Under the pieces are notes generated by a model. It was not told the DNA's origin, made no database searches, and was given only the letters and a program-made list of their open reading frames with translations. Below, piece after piece: positions 55,661 to 64,000 of a DNA stretch of 64,000 nt (the first letter of the stretch is position 1; each line of letters begins with the position of its first letter). The stretch is from contig NZ_VFSG01000002.1 in assembly GCF_006385805.1 (NCBI RefSeq), positions 62,001 to 126,000 on the forward strand. The letters run 5' to 3'. Both the position numbers and the translations under genes were made by a program. This DNA comes from Streptococcus xiaochunlingii. Lineage in GTDB: Bacteria > Bacillota > Bacilli > Lactobacillales > Streptococcaceae.

Positions 55661-56800
55661 ATGGCAAGTGTTCGTTATCGAAAGCGAGGAGATAGTAACT
55701 TATGGACCTATGAAATTCGTAACGAAGGAAAAACTATTGCTCATAATAGCGGTTTTAAAACAAAAAAACTTGCAGAGTCAGAAGCTGAGCCGATTCTGCA
55801 AGAACTTCGTTTAGGGAAAAGAATTTCTAGAGATATTTCTCTTGTCGATCTATATCAAGAATGGCTTGAACTAAAAATTCTACCGAGTAGTAGGTCGGAA
55901 GAGACAAAGAAAAAATATCTTCTCCGTAAAAACACAATTGAAAGATTATTTGGAAATAAAAAAGTCACTCAAATTCGTGCGAGTGAATACCAAAGAATAA
56001 TGAATAAGTATGGGCAAACAGTTGGTAGAAATTTTCTTGGTAGATTGAATACTGGAATTCATCAGAGCATCCAAATGGCAATTGCTGACAAAGTTCTAAT
56101 AGATGATTTTACACAACATGTCGAGTTATTTTCATCCAAAGAACAACAGATGACAGAAGAGAAATATTTACATACAGAAAAGGACTATCTGAATTTACTT
56201 TTAGCAGTAAAGAGAAAATTTGATTACCAACGTTCAATTGTTCCTTATATCGTCTATTTTCTATTAAAAACAGGCATGAGGTTTGGAGAGTTAATAGCGT
56301 TAACTTGGAATGAAGTTGATTTTGATAGAGGACTGCTAAAAACATATAGGAGGTTTAATACGCTTTCTCATAAATTTGTCCCTCCAAAAAACAAAACGTC
56401 TATTCGGATGGTACCGATAGACGAAGAATGTATTAAGATATTACAAGTCCTAAAAATTGAACAGGAGAAGGCTAATAAAGAGCTAGGAATCAAGAATAGG
56501 TATAAAATGATTTTTCAGCATTATGGATATATTCACTTGGTACCAGACATTGCAAGTGTCAATAAAGCTTTAAGTGTTCTTTTAAATGAATTAGATATTT
56601 ATCCAATTATCACGACAAAAGGAGCACGTCATACCTATGGAAGCTACCTCTGGCACAAAGGTTTTGACCTTGGAGTTATTGCAAAAATTCTCGGGCATAG
56701 AGATATTTCAATGTTAGTAGAAGTATATGGACACACTTTAGAGGAGAAAATTTTTGAGGAATTTAATCAAATCAGAGATGTCTGGAAAGATTGCTCATAA
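55661..56800 (+). CDS. Tyrosine integrase of the tRNA-Lys element
   Basis: 379 aa. N-terminal arm-binding domain (KRGDSNLWTYEIRN), SAM-like core domain, catalytic Arg in TGMRFGEL (about 207), Arg/His in GARHTYG (323-324), LGHRDISM and Tyr in VEVYGHT (about 356). The usual His three residues before Arg323 is Lys (KGAR). Full length; located next to attR as expected. Confidence 0.94.
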   Translation: MASVRYRKRGDSNLWTYEIRNEGKTIAHNSGFKTKKLAESEAEPILQELRLGKRISRDISLVDLYQEWLELKILPSSRSEETKKKYLLRKNTIERLFGNKKVTQIRASEYQRIMNKYGQTVGRNFLGRLNTGIHQSIQMAIADKVLIDDFTQHVELFSSKEQQMTEEKYLHTEKDYLNLLLAVKRKFDYQRSIVPYIVYFLLKTGMRFGELIALTWNEVDFDRGLLKTYRRFNTLSHKFVPPKNKTSIRMVPIDEECIKILQVLKIEQEKANKELGIKNRYKMIFQHYGYIHLVPDIASVNKALSVLLNELDIYPIITTKGARHTYGSYLWHKGFDLGVIAKILGHRDISMLVEVYGHTLEEKIFEEFNQIRDVWKDCS

Positions 56801-56837
56801 AAAAATGTGGGGCAAATGATGGGGCAAATCAGTTATA

Positions 56838-56897
56838 GACAAGCAAAAAAGCCTTTTAAATCAAGGCTTTTTCCTGTTGATTTAGATGCCCCCTGCA
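56838..56897 (+). repeat. attR direct repeat of the tRNA-Lys element
   Basis: Matches attL with one mismatch; the last 11 bases are the 3' end of the tRNA-Lys gene, so the insertion restores an intact tRNA. Confidence 0.92.
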
Positions 56898-56959
56898 GGG
56901 CTCGAACCTGCGACCCATAGATTAAGAGTCTACTGCTCTACCAACTGAGCTAAGGAGGC
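56887..56959 (-). tRNA. tRNA-Lys (CTT)
   Basis: 73 nt on the minus strand. Acceptor GCCTCCT/AGGGGGC, D arm, anticodon loop CTCTTAA giving anticodon CTT, T arm GCAGG-TTCGAGC-CCTGC. CCA is not encoded. Its terminator is within the att repeat. Confidence 0.96.
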
Positions 56960-56960
56960 A

Positions 56961-57158
56961 AAAAAAAGCTGTATTGGTGCCGAAACTTCACGGTTTGTAT
57001 TGAACCCGCGCAATTAAGCAGGTGGGCAACTTGCTCTAACTGAAGCTGCTTCCGCGTGATACGGCCTGCATGCTGTTAGAAGTCCTTTGTTTCCCTAATA
57101 ATACAAAAAATAGTCGGTCAACACTTAAGTGTGAAGTCGTACACCACAGCGTTTCTAT
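56961..57158 (-). ncRNA. ssrS: 6S RNA
   Basis: About 198 nt on the minus strand, rod-like: ends GCTGT/ACAGC and GGTG/CACC, then ACTTCAC/GTGAAGT, TTTGTATT/AATACAAA and an inner CTAAC/GTTAG. A long T-run ends it 1 base before the tRNA gene. Position next to rarA and tRNA-Lys fits streptococcal 6S RNA. It binds RNA polymerase; size and fold fit, family match inferred. Confidence 0.78.
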
Positions 57159-57164
57159 ATGTAT

Positions 57165-57192
57165 ATGATACCATATTTCAAAAAAATTTCAA
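57165..57192 (-). promoter_or_regulatory. 6S RNA promoter
   Basis: Minus strand TTGAAA (57192-57187), 16-bp spacer, TATCAT (57170-57165). Confidence 0.75.
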
Positions 57193-57221
57193 GGGAAAAT
57201 CTCAATTTTTTGAAACCGATA

Positions 57222-58493
57222 TCACCTTTTCTTGAGTTGATCAATCTTCTCTTTTGTCGCCCCTAGGGCTCGCTCGTATTTGCCATTTTCATTGGGAGTG
57301 AAATAAGAGGCCCCCTTAAGCTTGTCTGGTAGATAGTCCTGTTGGACCCAATTGCCAGGATAATTGTGGGGATACTTATAGTCTTGGGCATTTCCCAAGG
57401 TCTTGCTTCCGGCATAGTGGCCATCTCGTAAATGGCGGGGGATAGGAAGGTTGCCCGACTTCCGGAGATCAGACAAGGCCTTGTCCATGGCGACGTAGGC
57501 CGAGTTGGACTTAGGCGAAAGGGCCAGGTCGATGACGATGTTAGCGATGAGGATGCGGGCTTCGGGAAAGCCGATGCGCTCCGCTGCCTGAAGGGCTGTC
57601 ACCGTATGGATCTGTGCATCTGGATTGGCCAGGCCGATATCTTCGTAGGCAATGACGGTTAAGCGACGGGCTAAGCTAGGGAGATCGCCCGCTTCAATCA
57701 AGCGTGCGGCGTAGTGGAGACTAGCGTCGACATCGGATCCGCGGATGGATTTTTGTAGAGCAGAGAGGACATCGTAGTGACCGTCTCCGTCCTTGTCCAT
57801 AGTGATATAGCTCCGTTGGAGGCTGTTTTCCATGATGTCGAGACTGATGTGGCGAATGCCATCCTCCCCCTCCTTGGTAGAGAGGACAGCTAAATCGAGA
57901 GAATTATAGGCAGAACGCAGGTCTCCATTGGTCGAAGTAGCGATGAAATCCAAGGCTTCCTCATCGAGGGTAACAGGGAAGTCAAAGCCCCGCTCAGGGT
58001 CGCTCAGTGCCAACTGGATTGCCTCTTTGACCTGTTCATTGGTCAAGGGTTCCAGCTCAAAGATCTGCACCCGACTGCGAATGGCCGGCGTCACGGAGAA
58101 AAAAGGATTTTCGGTCGTAGCGCCGATCATGATGACCAGACCGCTCTCCAATAAAGGCAGGAGGAAGTCTTGCTTGGTCTTGTCCAAACGATGGATCTCG
58201 TCCAAGAGCAAGACTAGGCCACCTGAAAACTTGGCTTCCTCTGCGATCTCTTGCAGGCGTTTTTTACTGTCGACAGTTGCATTGAAGGTCCGAAAGGCAT
58301 ACTTGGTCGTGCCCGCGATGGCAGAAGCAATACTGGTCTTGCCAATCCCCGGAGGGCCGTAGAGAATCATGGACGAGAGGCGATTGGCCTCCACCATGCG
58401 ACGGATGATTTTCCCCTCCCCGATGAGGTGCTCTTGGCCGATAACCTGGTCGATGGTTTTGGGGCGCATGCGCAGGGCGAGATTGTCCGGCAT
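57222..58493 (-). CDS. rarA: Replication-associated recombination protein A (RarA/MgsA)
   Basis: 423 aa AAA+ ATPase. Walker A GPPGIGKTS, Walker B LLLDEIHR, sensor TTENPFFSV, and the C-terminal MgsA tetramer domain (HYAGSKTLGNAQDYKYPHNYPG). Acts at stalled replication forks. Confidence 0.97.
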   Translation of the reverse strand: MPDNLALRMRPKTIDQVIGQEHLIGEGKIIRRMVEANRLSSMILYGPPGIGKTSIASAIAGTTKYAFRTFNATVDSKKRLQEIAEEAKFSGGLVLLLDEIHRLDKTKQDFLLPLLESGLVIMIGATTENPFFSVTPAIRSRVQIFELEPLTNEQVKEAIQLALSDPERGFDFPVTLDEEALDFIATSTNGDLRSAYNSLDLAVLSTKEGEDGIRHISLDIMENSLQRSYITMDKDGDGHYDVLSALQKSIRGSDVDASLHYAARLIEAGDLPSLARRLTVIAYEDIGLANPDAQIHTVTALQAAERIGFPEARILIANIVIDLALSPKSNSAYVAMDKALSDLRKSGNLPIPRHLRDGHYAGSKTLGNAQDYKYPHNYPGNWVQQDYLPDKLKGASYFTPNENGKYERALGATKEKIDQLKKR

Positions 58494-58607
58494 GAGGGTC
58501 TCCTTTCTAGCTTTGTCTCCTTTAAAAGAGGCAGTTTTTATGGTAAGATTGTAGTAACTATTGTATCATATTCCGCTCTAAGAGTGGGAAATTAGAAAGA
58601 GGACACG

Positions 58608-59078
58608 ATGTCTAAATATGGATTTTTGGATGTTTTAGAAGAGGAAATGGACAAGGTCTTTCCCTTTGACTTTGAGATCAATTGGGATAAGAAAAATCAT
58701 GCGGTAGAAGTGGCTTTTCTCTTGGAAGTGCAAAACACAGGAGGAGTTGCCTTGGTCGATGAGTCGGGGGAGGAGTCTGACGAGGATATCTTCTTTGAAG
58801 AAGCCGTCATCTTCTACAATCCAGCCAAGTCGCATGTGGAAGAAGATGCCTATTTAACGGCGATTCCTTATGAGCCGAAAAAAGGCTTGTCTCGGGAGTT
58901 TCTAGCTTATTTTGCGACCTTCCTAAAGGATACAGCCGAGCTGGCCTTGGATGACCTCATGGATTTCTTAGCAGACGAAGAAGCAGAGAGCTTTGAGATC
59001 GCCTGGAACCAAGAAGTCTTTGAAGAAGGAAAGGTTGGCCTGGAAGAAAGCACCTTTTACCCTTATCCGAGATATTAG
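58608..59078 (+). CDS. DUF3013 family protein
   Basis: 156 aa, very acidic. N-terminal MSKYGFLDVLEEEMDKVFPFDFEINWDKKNHAVEV is the family start. Cytoplasmic; function unknown. GAAAGAGG ribosome site. Confidence 0.88.
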   Translation: MSKYGFLDVLEEEMDKVFPFDFEINWDKKNHAVEVAFLLEVQNTGGVALVDESGEESDEDIFFEEAVIFYNPAKSHVEEDAYLTAIPYEPKKGLSREFLAYFATFLKDTAELALDDLMDFLADEEAESFEIAWNQEVFEEGKVGLEESTFYPYPRY

Positions 59079-59095
59079 GAATAGTGGGAGAGTTT

Positions 59096-60169
59096 ATGAA
59101 AAAAATTGGGATCTATCTGGTTTACGGTCTGTCCTTTCTTCTCTTGATGGCTGCTTTTGCCTTGGGGACGATAGCCTTTACGGAGTTGGGTTTTCAACTA
59201 GTTTTTGTACCGGGCTATCTCTTTACTTTTTCTAGCATGTATCTCATTTTCATTCTCCATGAACTGGGGCATGCTTTCTGTGGTTATCTGACGGGCTATC
59301 GGCTCGTCGCTTTAGGCTTGGGAAGTTTTCTCCTGACTAAAAAAGCAGGGAAGTTTCGTCTTAGCCGCACGGCCGTTCTGAAAAATGTCGGTGCCCAGTA
59401 TATTGGACTAAAAGAGGATGAAAGTGACCAACGAATGATCTTGATGCTTTCAGGTGGGATATTGGTTCATTTGACTTTACTTATCGTATCCATCCTTTTT
59501 GGAGTTCTGACACAGAGTTGGTATTTTGCAGGCACTTGGATTTGTCTCAATATCTCCTTCATTTTGGCCAATACTCTCCCCCTTGGGATTACAGATGGAG
59601 CTAAAATTTTAGAATTGATGCACCATCCTGAAAATGTGGTCTATGCTTATCTCGGACTCCGCCATTCTGCTCAGACCCTGCTAGCGCCAGAAGATTACGA
59701 TCTAAAAGATTTTGTTAGACCTGTTCCTGAGGAGGCGCAAGGAGGCTTTGTGGAGGGTGTCTTAGCCCTTCAAGGAGAAGTCTTGATTCTAGAGGGCAAT
59801 CGAGAGGCGGCTAAGGAGCAGTTTCAGTCTTTACTGGAGAGGGCAGATAATCCGATGATTCAAACGGCCGTTCAGTTATCTCTGTTGCATATCGCCTTGT
59901 TGGAAGGAGATCATGAAAAAGCAGAGGAATTCGCGACCATTCGACGAGTCAAGTCTTTTTTGTCGATGAAATTGACCAATATACAGGCGGTCCAAGCCTG
60001 GTATCAATTTAAGGTCAAGAAGGATTTGGCCCAGACCCACAAGGCGATCAAGCTTGCTAGACAGAAGATGGATGTAAGTCGCATGTTGCGGGATGAGAAA
60101 GCCTATTACCAGCAGTGGTTAGATGAGTTAGAACAAGCCATACAGGAATACGAGACTCAGGTGAGTTGA
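59096..60169 (+). CDS. M50-like membrane metalloprotease
   Basis: 357 aa from ATG 59096. HELGH zinc motif at residues 55-59 in the second helix, and NTLPLGITDG (about 160), the usual third metal ligand site of site-2 proteases. After about 200 residues a cytoplasmic helical-repeat (TPR-like) domain follows. Possibly involved in regulated membrane proteolysis; substrate unknown. Confidence 0.8.
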   Translation: MKKIGIYLVYGLSFLLLMAAFALGTIAFTELGFQLVFVPGYLFTFSSMYLIFILHELGHAFCGYLTGYRLVALGLGSFLLTKKAGKFRLSRTAVLKNVGAQYIGLKEDESDQRMILMLSGGILVHLTLLIVSILFGVLTQSWYFAGTWICLNISFILANTLPLGITDGAKILELMHHPENVVYAYLGLRHSAQTLLAPEDYDLKDFVRPVPEEAQGGFVEGVLALQGEVLILEGNREAAKEQFQSLLERADNPMIQTAVQLSLLHIALLEGDHEKAEEFATIRRVKSFLSMKLTNIQAVQAWYQFKVKKDLAQTHKAIKLARQKMDVSRMLRDEKAYYQQWLDELEQAIQEYETQVS

Positions 60170-60191
60170 GAAAAGGAAAGAGAGCTGTCCA

Positions 60192-60734
60192 ATGCTTCAG
60201 ATATTTAAGCGGTTATTTAGTAAAAAATCCCAAAAATCTCAAGAGCGTGAGTTGATCCTTCCTCGAAATCGCTTTGCGGATCTAGATTCCGAGCGAATAT
60301 TGAAGTTTGGAACTCGTCGCCTTGTTAATGAGGAGGGACGCTACGCAGAGGATGGTAAAATCACAGAACTTGAATTTCCTGAAGATTTTGCGGAATTTGA
60401 ATTTCTAGTTGGTTTTAAGACGGAGGAAGAAGAGCAGTTTCAACAACTATTAGCTCGTTTAAATAGTATTGACAATGCCATTCAGTCTTGTTTGGAAAGT
60501 GAGATGCAACAACCCATCCCTCAGTTTGCCAAGGATTTGGGCTATACTCAGAAGAGGTGGGAGAAAACTTTTTACTTCCATCCTTGGGTATTAAGTTTTG
60601 AGGAAAATCCGCCTAATCTTCGCTATGTTGCAGATTATGTAAACGATGAGTTTACGGTTTATTTTGCTAAAAAACATGGCAGATGGCTGGCGTACTGGGA
60701 TGCAGAGTGCCAAAAAGTAATCGAAGAAAGCTAG
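60192..60734 (+). CDS. Hypothetical protein
   Basis: 180 aa. Basic start (MLQIFKRLFSKKSQKS), acidic middle, aromatic-rich end (FYFHPWVLSFEENPPNLRYVADYVNDEFTVYFAKKHGRWLAYWD). No membrane helices, no family recognised. Follows the protease gene by 22 bases, probably same transcript. Confidence 0.7.
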   Translation: MLQIFKRLFSKKSQKSQERELILPRNRFADLDSERILKFGTRRLVNEEGRYAEDGKITELEFPEDFAEFEFLVGFKTEEEEQFQQLLARLNSIDNAIQSCLESEMQQPIPQFAKDLGYTQKRWEKTFYFHPWVLSFEENPPNLRYVADYVNDEFTVYFAKKHGRWLAYWDAECQKVIEES

Positions 60735-60783
60735 CTCGTATTTTCCTAGAGAGTAATTGTTATCATAGAAAAGAGTAAATATC

Positions 60784-61218
60784 ATGGAATTATTGGATAG
60801 CAGAATGGATTTCCAAGGTTGCAAGATTGCCTTGATTTGTGGGGATAAGGTCTTGACTATCTTACGTGATGACAAGGACGATATCCCTTGTCCCAACATG
60901 TGGGAGTTGCCAGGTGGTGGTCGTGAAGGAAACGAAAGCCCTTTCGAGTGCGCAGCGCGTGAAGTTTATGAGGAATTGGGAATTCATTTAGATGAAGACT
61001 GTCTGCTTTGGAGTAAGATTTATCCTAGCGTAATCTTTAAAGACAAGCAATCGGTCTTTATGGTTGGTCAGCTAAGACAAGAACAATTTGACAATATTAC
61101 CTTTGGGAATGAAGGACAGGCCTATAAACTGATGCCTATTGAGGAATTTTTGAAGTCTAAACAGGCAGTGCCTCAGCTACAGGGGAGATTGAGGGATTAT
61201 TTGGAGGAAGGTTTATGA
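60784..61218 (+). CDS. NUDIX hydrolase
   Basis: 144 aa. Perfect NUDIX box at residues 45-67 (GGREGN-E, then REVYEELGI). Hydrolyses nucleoside diphosphate derivatives; substrate unknown. Overlaps the next gene by 4 bases. Confidence 0.94.
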   Translation: MELLDSRMDFQGCKIALICGDKVLTILRDDKDDIPCPNMWELPGGGREGNESPFECAAREVYEELGIHLDEDCLLWSKIYPSVIFKDKQSVFMVGQLRQEQFDNITFGNEGQAYKLMPIEEFLKSKQAVPQLQGRLRDYLEEGL

Positions 61219-61688
61219 TAACACTTGTTCGAGCGGGAGCAGAGGATTTAGAAACTATTATTGCAATTCAGAGAGCTAGCTTTAAGGCTGTTTATGAAAA
61301 ATACCATGATGAATATGACCCTTATCTCGAGGACCGCGAACGAATCAAATGGAAACTAGTCGAACGTCCCAATAGCTATTACTACTTTGTAAAAGAAGAT
61401 GAAGAAAACATCGGATTTTTACGAGTTCAGACCAATGCCGAGTTAACGAAAGCTTGGTTAGGAACGGCAGCGATTTTGCCCCAGTATCAAGGAAAAGGGT
61501 ATGGAACTAATGGTTTAAGCTTGCTGGAAAAAGAATTTCCAACCATCACACAATGGGATTTGTGTACGGTGTTACAGGATGCAGGCATGGTTGCGTTCTA
61601 CGAGAAGAATGGCTACCATCAAACTCATATCGAGCCTGAAAAAGAAGGTATGGATATGGTCTACATGAAAAAATTGATAGAGAAATAG
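61215..61688 (+). CDS. GNAT-family N-acetyltransferase
   Basis: 157 aa. Acetyl-CoA binding motif A AAILPQYQGKGYGTNGLSLLEKEF and C-terminal GMVAFYEKNGYHQTH. Substrate unknown. Confidence 0.92.
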   Translation: MITLVRAGAEDLETIIAIQRASFKAVYEKYHDEYDPYLEDRERIKWKLVERPNSYYYFVKEDEENIGFLRVQTNAELTKAWLGTAAILPQYQGKGYGTNGLSLLEKEFPTITQWDLCTVLQDAGMVAFYEKNGYHQTHIEPEKEGMDMVYMKKLIEK

Positions 61689-61724
61689 AAAGGATGGTTC
61701 GGTTAAATTTCTAAACTGAACTCG

Positions 61725-61800
61725 CCCTAAACACTGCGCCAAAAAGATAAACTTCTCTTAGACACAAGCGTCTTCAGAGAGTTTCCTATTTTGGCTTTGT
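61725..61800 (+). promoter_or_regulatory. Nested hairpin in front of prmA
   Basis: GCCAAAA/TTTTGGC closes a stem containing AAACT..CTCT/AGAG..AGTTT and AGAC/GTCT (61738-61796). No T-run follows directly, so it is more likely a leader structure than a terminator. Confidence 0.5.
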
Positions 61801-61825
61801 GTTTTACGGGCTTGGTATCTTAATG

Positions 61826-62776
61826 ATGGAAACATGGCAAGAGTTAAAAGTTACAGTGAAGCGTGAGGGAGAGGAGTTGGTTTCCAACCTCTTGATTGAG
61901 TTAGGTGCCCAAGGGGTAGCAATCGAAGACAGCATGGACTATGTGGGCAATGTGGATCGTTTTGGTGAGATTTTCCCAGAGGTAGAGCAGCAAGAAGAAA
62001 TCGTAGTGACAGCCTACTATCCTGATACGGTTGATGTGGCAGTGGTTGAGGCAGACTTGCAGGCTCGCCTAGCAGAATTGACAGATTTTATGGATTTGGG
62101 TGAGGTCAAGATGGGGACGACTGCCTTGGCTGAGGAAGACTGGGCAGACAACTGGAAGAAATACTATGAGCCAGCTCGTATCACTCATGATTTGACTATC
62201 GTGCCGTCTTGGACAGACTATGAGGCGACTGCTGGGGAAAAGATTATTAATCTAGATCCTGGTATGGCCTTCGGGACAGGAACCCACCCAACTACCAAGA
62301 TGAGCCTTTTCGCCTTGGAACAGGTTCTTCGTGGTGGGGAAACAGTGCTAGATGTGGGGACTGGATCAGGCGTCCTCTCTATTGCTAGCTCGCTTCTAGG
62401 TGCCAAGGAAATTTTCGCCTATGACCTAGACGATGTAGCGGTTCGAGTCGCTCAGGAAAATATTGAGCTCAATCCTGGTATGGAAAATATCCATGTAGCC
62501 CCAGGCGATTTGCTCAAGGGTGTGGAGATTGAAGCAGACGTTATCGTGGCCAATATCTTGGCGGATATCCTCATTCATCTGACGGATGATGCTTATCGTT
62601 TGGTCAAGGACGAAGGTTATCTTATCATGAGTGGCATTATCAAGGACAAGTGGGACATGGTCCGTGAGTCCGCAGAAGCTGCTGGATTTTTCCTTGAAAC
62701 CCATATGATCCAAGGAGAATGGAATGCCTGTGTCTTTAAGAAAACCAAGGATGTCTCTGGTGTGATTGGAGGTTAG
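61826..62776 (+). CDS. prmA: Ribosomal protein L11 methyltransferase
   Basis: 316 aa from ATG 61826, the usual start (METWQELKV); upstream GTG 61799 lies in the leader structure. Motifs [29 protein letters not shown] and [11 protein letters not shown]. Trimethylates L11 using SAM. Weak ribosome site. Confidence 0.96.
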   Translation: METWQELKVTVKREGEELVSNLLIELGAQGVAIEDSMDYVGNVDRFGEIFPEVEQQEEIVVTAYYPDTVDVAVVEADLQARLAELTDFMDLGEVKMGTTALAEEDWADNWKKYYEPARITHDLTIVPSWTDYEATAGEKIINLDPGMAFGTGTHPTTKMSLFALEQVLRGGETVLDVGTGSGVLSIASSLLGAKEIFAYDLDDVAVRVAQENIELNPGMENIHVAPGDLLKGVEIEADVIVANILADILIHLTDDAYRLVKDEGYLIMSGIIKDKWDMVRESAEAAGFFLETHMIQGEWNACVFKKTKDVSGVIGG

Positions 62777-62777
62777 C

Positions 62778-63527
62778 ATGCAACAGTATTTTGTAAAAGG
62801 TTTGGCTAGTTCCCCTGTCACTATCGAGGACAAGGAAACCAGCAAGCATATGTTTCAGGTCATGCGCTTGAAGGAAGATGATGAGGTTACCTTAGTCTTC
62901 GATGATGGGATCAAGCGCTTGGCGCGCGTGCTAGATGTGGAAAACCGTCAGTTTGAATTACTCGAAGAATTAGCTGACAATGTGGAACTGCCTATTCAAG
63001 TGACCATCGCATCAGGCTTTCCCAAGGGAGACAAGCTGGAGTTTATCACTCAAAAGATGACGGAACTAGGTGCTAGTCAAATCTGGGCCTTTCCCGCAGA
63101 CTGGTCAGTCGCCAAATGGGATGGCAAGAAATTGGGAAAAAAGGTCGAGAAGCTAGAAAAAATTGCCCTTGGAGCAGCCGAGCAAAGTAAGCGGAATCGG
63201 GTTCCAAGCATTACCCTTTTTGAGAAAAAAGCAGACTTTTTAGCACAACTGGATCAGTTTGACCGCATCGTGGTGGCCTATGAAGAGTCGGCCAAAGAAG
63301 GTGAAACCGCTGCGCTAATTCAGTCACTGACTGGACTGGAAGCTGGAAGCAAACTGCTCTTTATCTTTGGACCAGAAGGTGGTCTTTCACCTGCAGAAAT
63401 CGAAAATTTTGAAGCCAAAGGAGCAGTTTTGGCAGGACTTGGCCCACGGATTCTTCGAGCAGAAACAGCGCCACTTTACGCTCTCAGCGCAGTGAGTGTT
63501 GTCACAGAATTAATAAAAAACGCGTGA
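62778..63527 (+). CDS. rsmE: 16S rRNA (uracil1498-N3)-methyltransferase
   Basis: 249 aa from ATG 62778 (GGAGG at 62768), 1 base after prmA. SPOUT-knot motifs LLFIFGPEGGLSPAEIE and LGPRILRAETAPLYALS. Stop codon lies inside the terminator stem. Confidence 0.96.
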   Translation: MQQYFVKGLASSPVTIEDKETSKHMFQVMRLKEDDEVTLVFDDGIKRLARVLDVENRQFELLEELADNVELPIQVTIASGFPKGDKLEFITQKMTELGASQIWAFPADWSVAKWDGKKLGKKVEKLEKIALGAAEQSKRNRVPSITLFEKKADFLAQLDQFDRIVVAYEESAKEGETAALIQSLTGLEAGSKLLFIFGPEGGLSPAEIENFEAKGAVLAGLGPRILRAETAPLYALSAVSVVTELIKNA

Positions 63528-63552
63528 AGGTGATCTTCACGCGTTAATTTTT
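63519..63552. terminator. Bidirectional terminator
   Basis: Perfect 11-bp stem AACGCGTGAAG/CTTCACGCGTT with A-run and T-run flanks, between rsmE and the convergent surface protein gene. Confidence 0.93.
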
Positions 63553-63567
63553 TTAACTAGGAAAGAA

Positions 63568-64000
63568 TTAGTTTTCTTCTTTCTTACGAGATGGAATAAG
63601 GAAGCCAAGACTAGTCATCACTAATCCGAAAAGGGCCAAGATAGAAGCACGTTCTCCTGTTTCAGGCAAGCTTTTTTCGCGGATAGAAGGAGCGAATGCT
63701 GGCTTAGCAGTTTCTTGGCGATCTTCTACAGGGCGAGTTCCTTCTGGATTTGGTGCAGGAAGGGTAATGGTTTGTTGGCTATGAGACAGGGTGATGGTTT
63801 CATCTTGTGCCGGTTTCTGATGGTTCGGTACAAAGACAAATGAAGGGTTTCCTGTTTCAGAATGTGTTGGTTCTTCTGGTTTTGTTTCAGGTTCTACTTT
63901 TGGTTCCACATAAACAAAGCGGTATTCCCCAAATCCTTCTTGTTTAGACGGTTCAAGGTAGACGACATCTCCGTCTTTACCAACTAGTTCCTTGGCTTTA
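63568..64000 (-). CDS. LPXTG cell-wall-anchored surface protein, C-terminal part (5' partial)
   Basis: The frame is open to the window edge on the minus strand. It has a Pro/Glu/Thr-rich wall-spanning region (PKVEPETKPEEPTHSETGNP), then LPETG, hydrophobic helix and the basic tail RKKEEN: sortase A substrate. The N-terminal functional domain is outside the window. The segment GEYRFVYVEP is typical of streptococcal surface adhesins or fibre proteins. Confidence 0.88.
   Translation of the reverse strand, partial: KAKELVGKDGDVVYLEPSKQEGFGEYRFVYVEPKVEPETKPEEPTHSETGNPSFVFVPNHQKPAQDETITLSHSQQTITLPAPNPEGTRPVEDRQETAKPAFAPSIREKSLPETGERASILALFGLVMTSLGFLIPSRKKEEN

Larger units (their letters stand above)
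51723..56897 (+). mobile_element. 5.2-kb integrative mobilizable element in tRNA-Lys
   Basis: Bounded by a 60-bp direct repeat (59/60 identical); the right copy ends inside the 3' end of tRNA-Lys. Contents: 20-codon reading frame, yeiH (-), xre (-), oriT-like region, MobT/Rep_trans gene, DUF3173 excisionase, tyrosine integrase. There are no conjugation (type IV secretion) genes, so it would need a helper element. Two TGGGGCAAA repeats lie inside each end (51886, 51897; 56808, 56820), probably integrase arm sites. Confidence 0.9.

Overview
The window is a low-GC Gram-positive chromosome segment, almost certainly a Streptococcus of the mitis/sanguinis type. Supporting evidence is a comG operon with streptococcal ComGD-GG proteins, a folP-folC-folE-folBK (pneumococcal sulABCD-type) folate operon, ssbB behind a ComX (cin-box) promoter, CIRCE-controlled groESL, a vex123-vncRS locus, PepA, and PrmA/RsmE proteins that look very close to pneumococcal ones. 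The species cannot be fixed from sequence reading alone.

Layout. (1) 1-~18958: right-hand part of a siphovirus-type prophage: head genes (minor capsid protein with an ADP-ribosyltransferase-like tail, scaffold, major capsid, connectors), tail genes (tube, chaperones, 1269-aa tape measure, Dit, collagen-containing tail protein, DUF859 receptor-binding protein), then holin, a 30-aa membrane micro-ORF and a CHAP/SH3 endolysin. The lysogeny/replication genes and attL lie left of the window. The prophage right end sits inside comGC, so the competence pseudopilus operon is broken. (2) 18959-29477: comGC remnant, comGDEFG, a YtxK-type methyltransferase, ackA, a CPBP protease-like protein, the folate operon, a small membrane protein and a DUF1846 gene. 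(3) 29637-32727: pepA, DUF4651, thioredoxin-like, ytpR, a three-hairpin repeat, ssbB. (4) 32949-40467: a LevQRST-type sugar-sensing system (two membrane-anchored binding proteins, histidine kinase, response regulator) and the levDEFG mannose-family PTS it should control, with a striking ladder of 7-bp-phased half-sites before levD. (5) groES-groEL, followed by tandem structured repeats with compensatory base changes. (6) vex1-3/vncRS without pep27, a second copy of the three-hairpin repeat, and a convergent MacB-type ABC pair. (7) 51078-56959: an orphan DUF1851-type immunity gene, then a 5.2-kb integrative element in the 3' end of tRNA-Lys(CTT), bounded by a 60-bp direct repeat. It carries a YeiH transporter, Xre repressor, oriT-like hairpin, MobT/Rep_trans protein, DUF3173 excisionase and tyrosine integrase. 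(8) 6S RNA abutting tRNA-Lys, rarA, DUF3013, M50-like protease, NUDIX, GNAT, prmA-rsmE and the 3' end of an LPXTG surface protein gene.

How the parts work together. The prophage and the integrative element are independent insertions, one in comGC and one in a tRNA gene. Competence (comG, ssbB), folate synthesis, fructose/mannose-type sugar uptake and protein folding make up the core. The most unusual material is non-coding: the groEL-downstream tandem hairpins, the two-copy three-hairpin repeat, the levD operator ladder and the oriT region. The small genes hidden between annotated ones are also notable.
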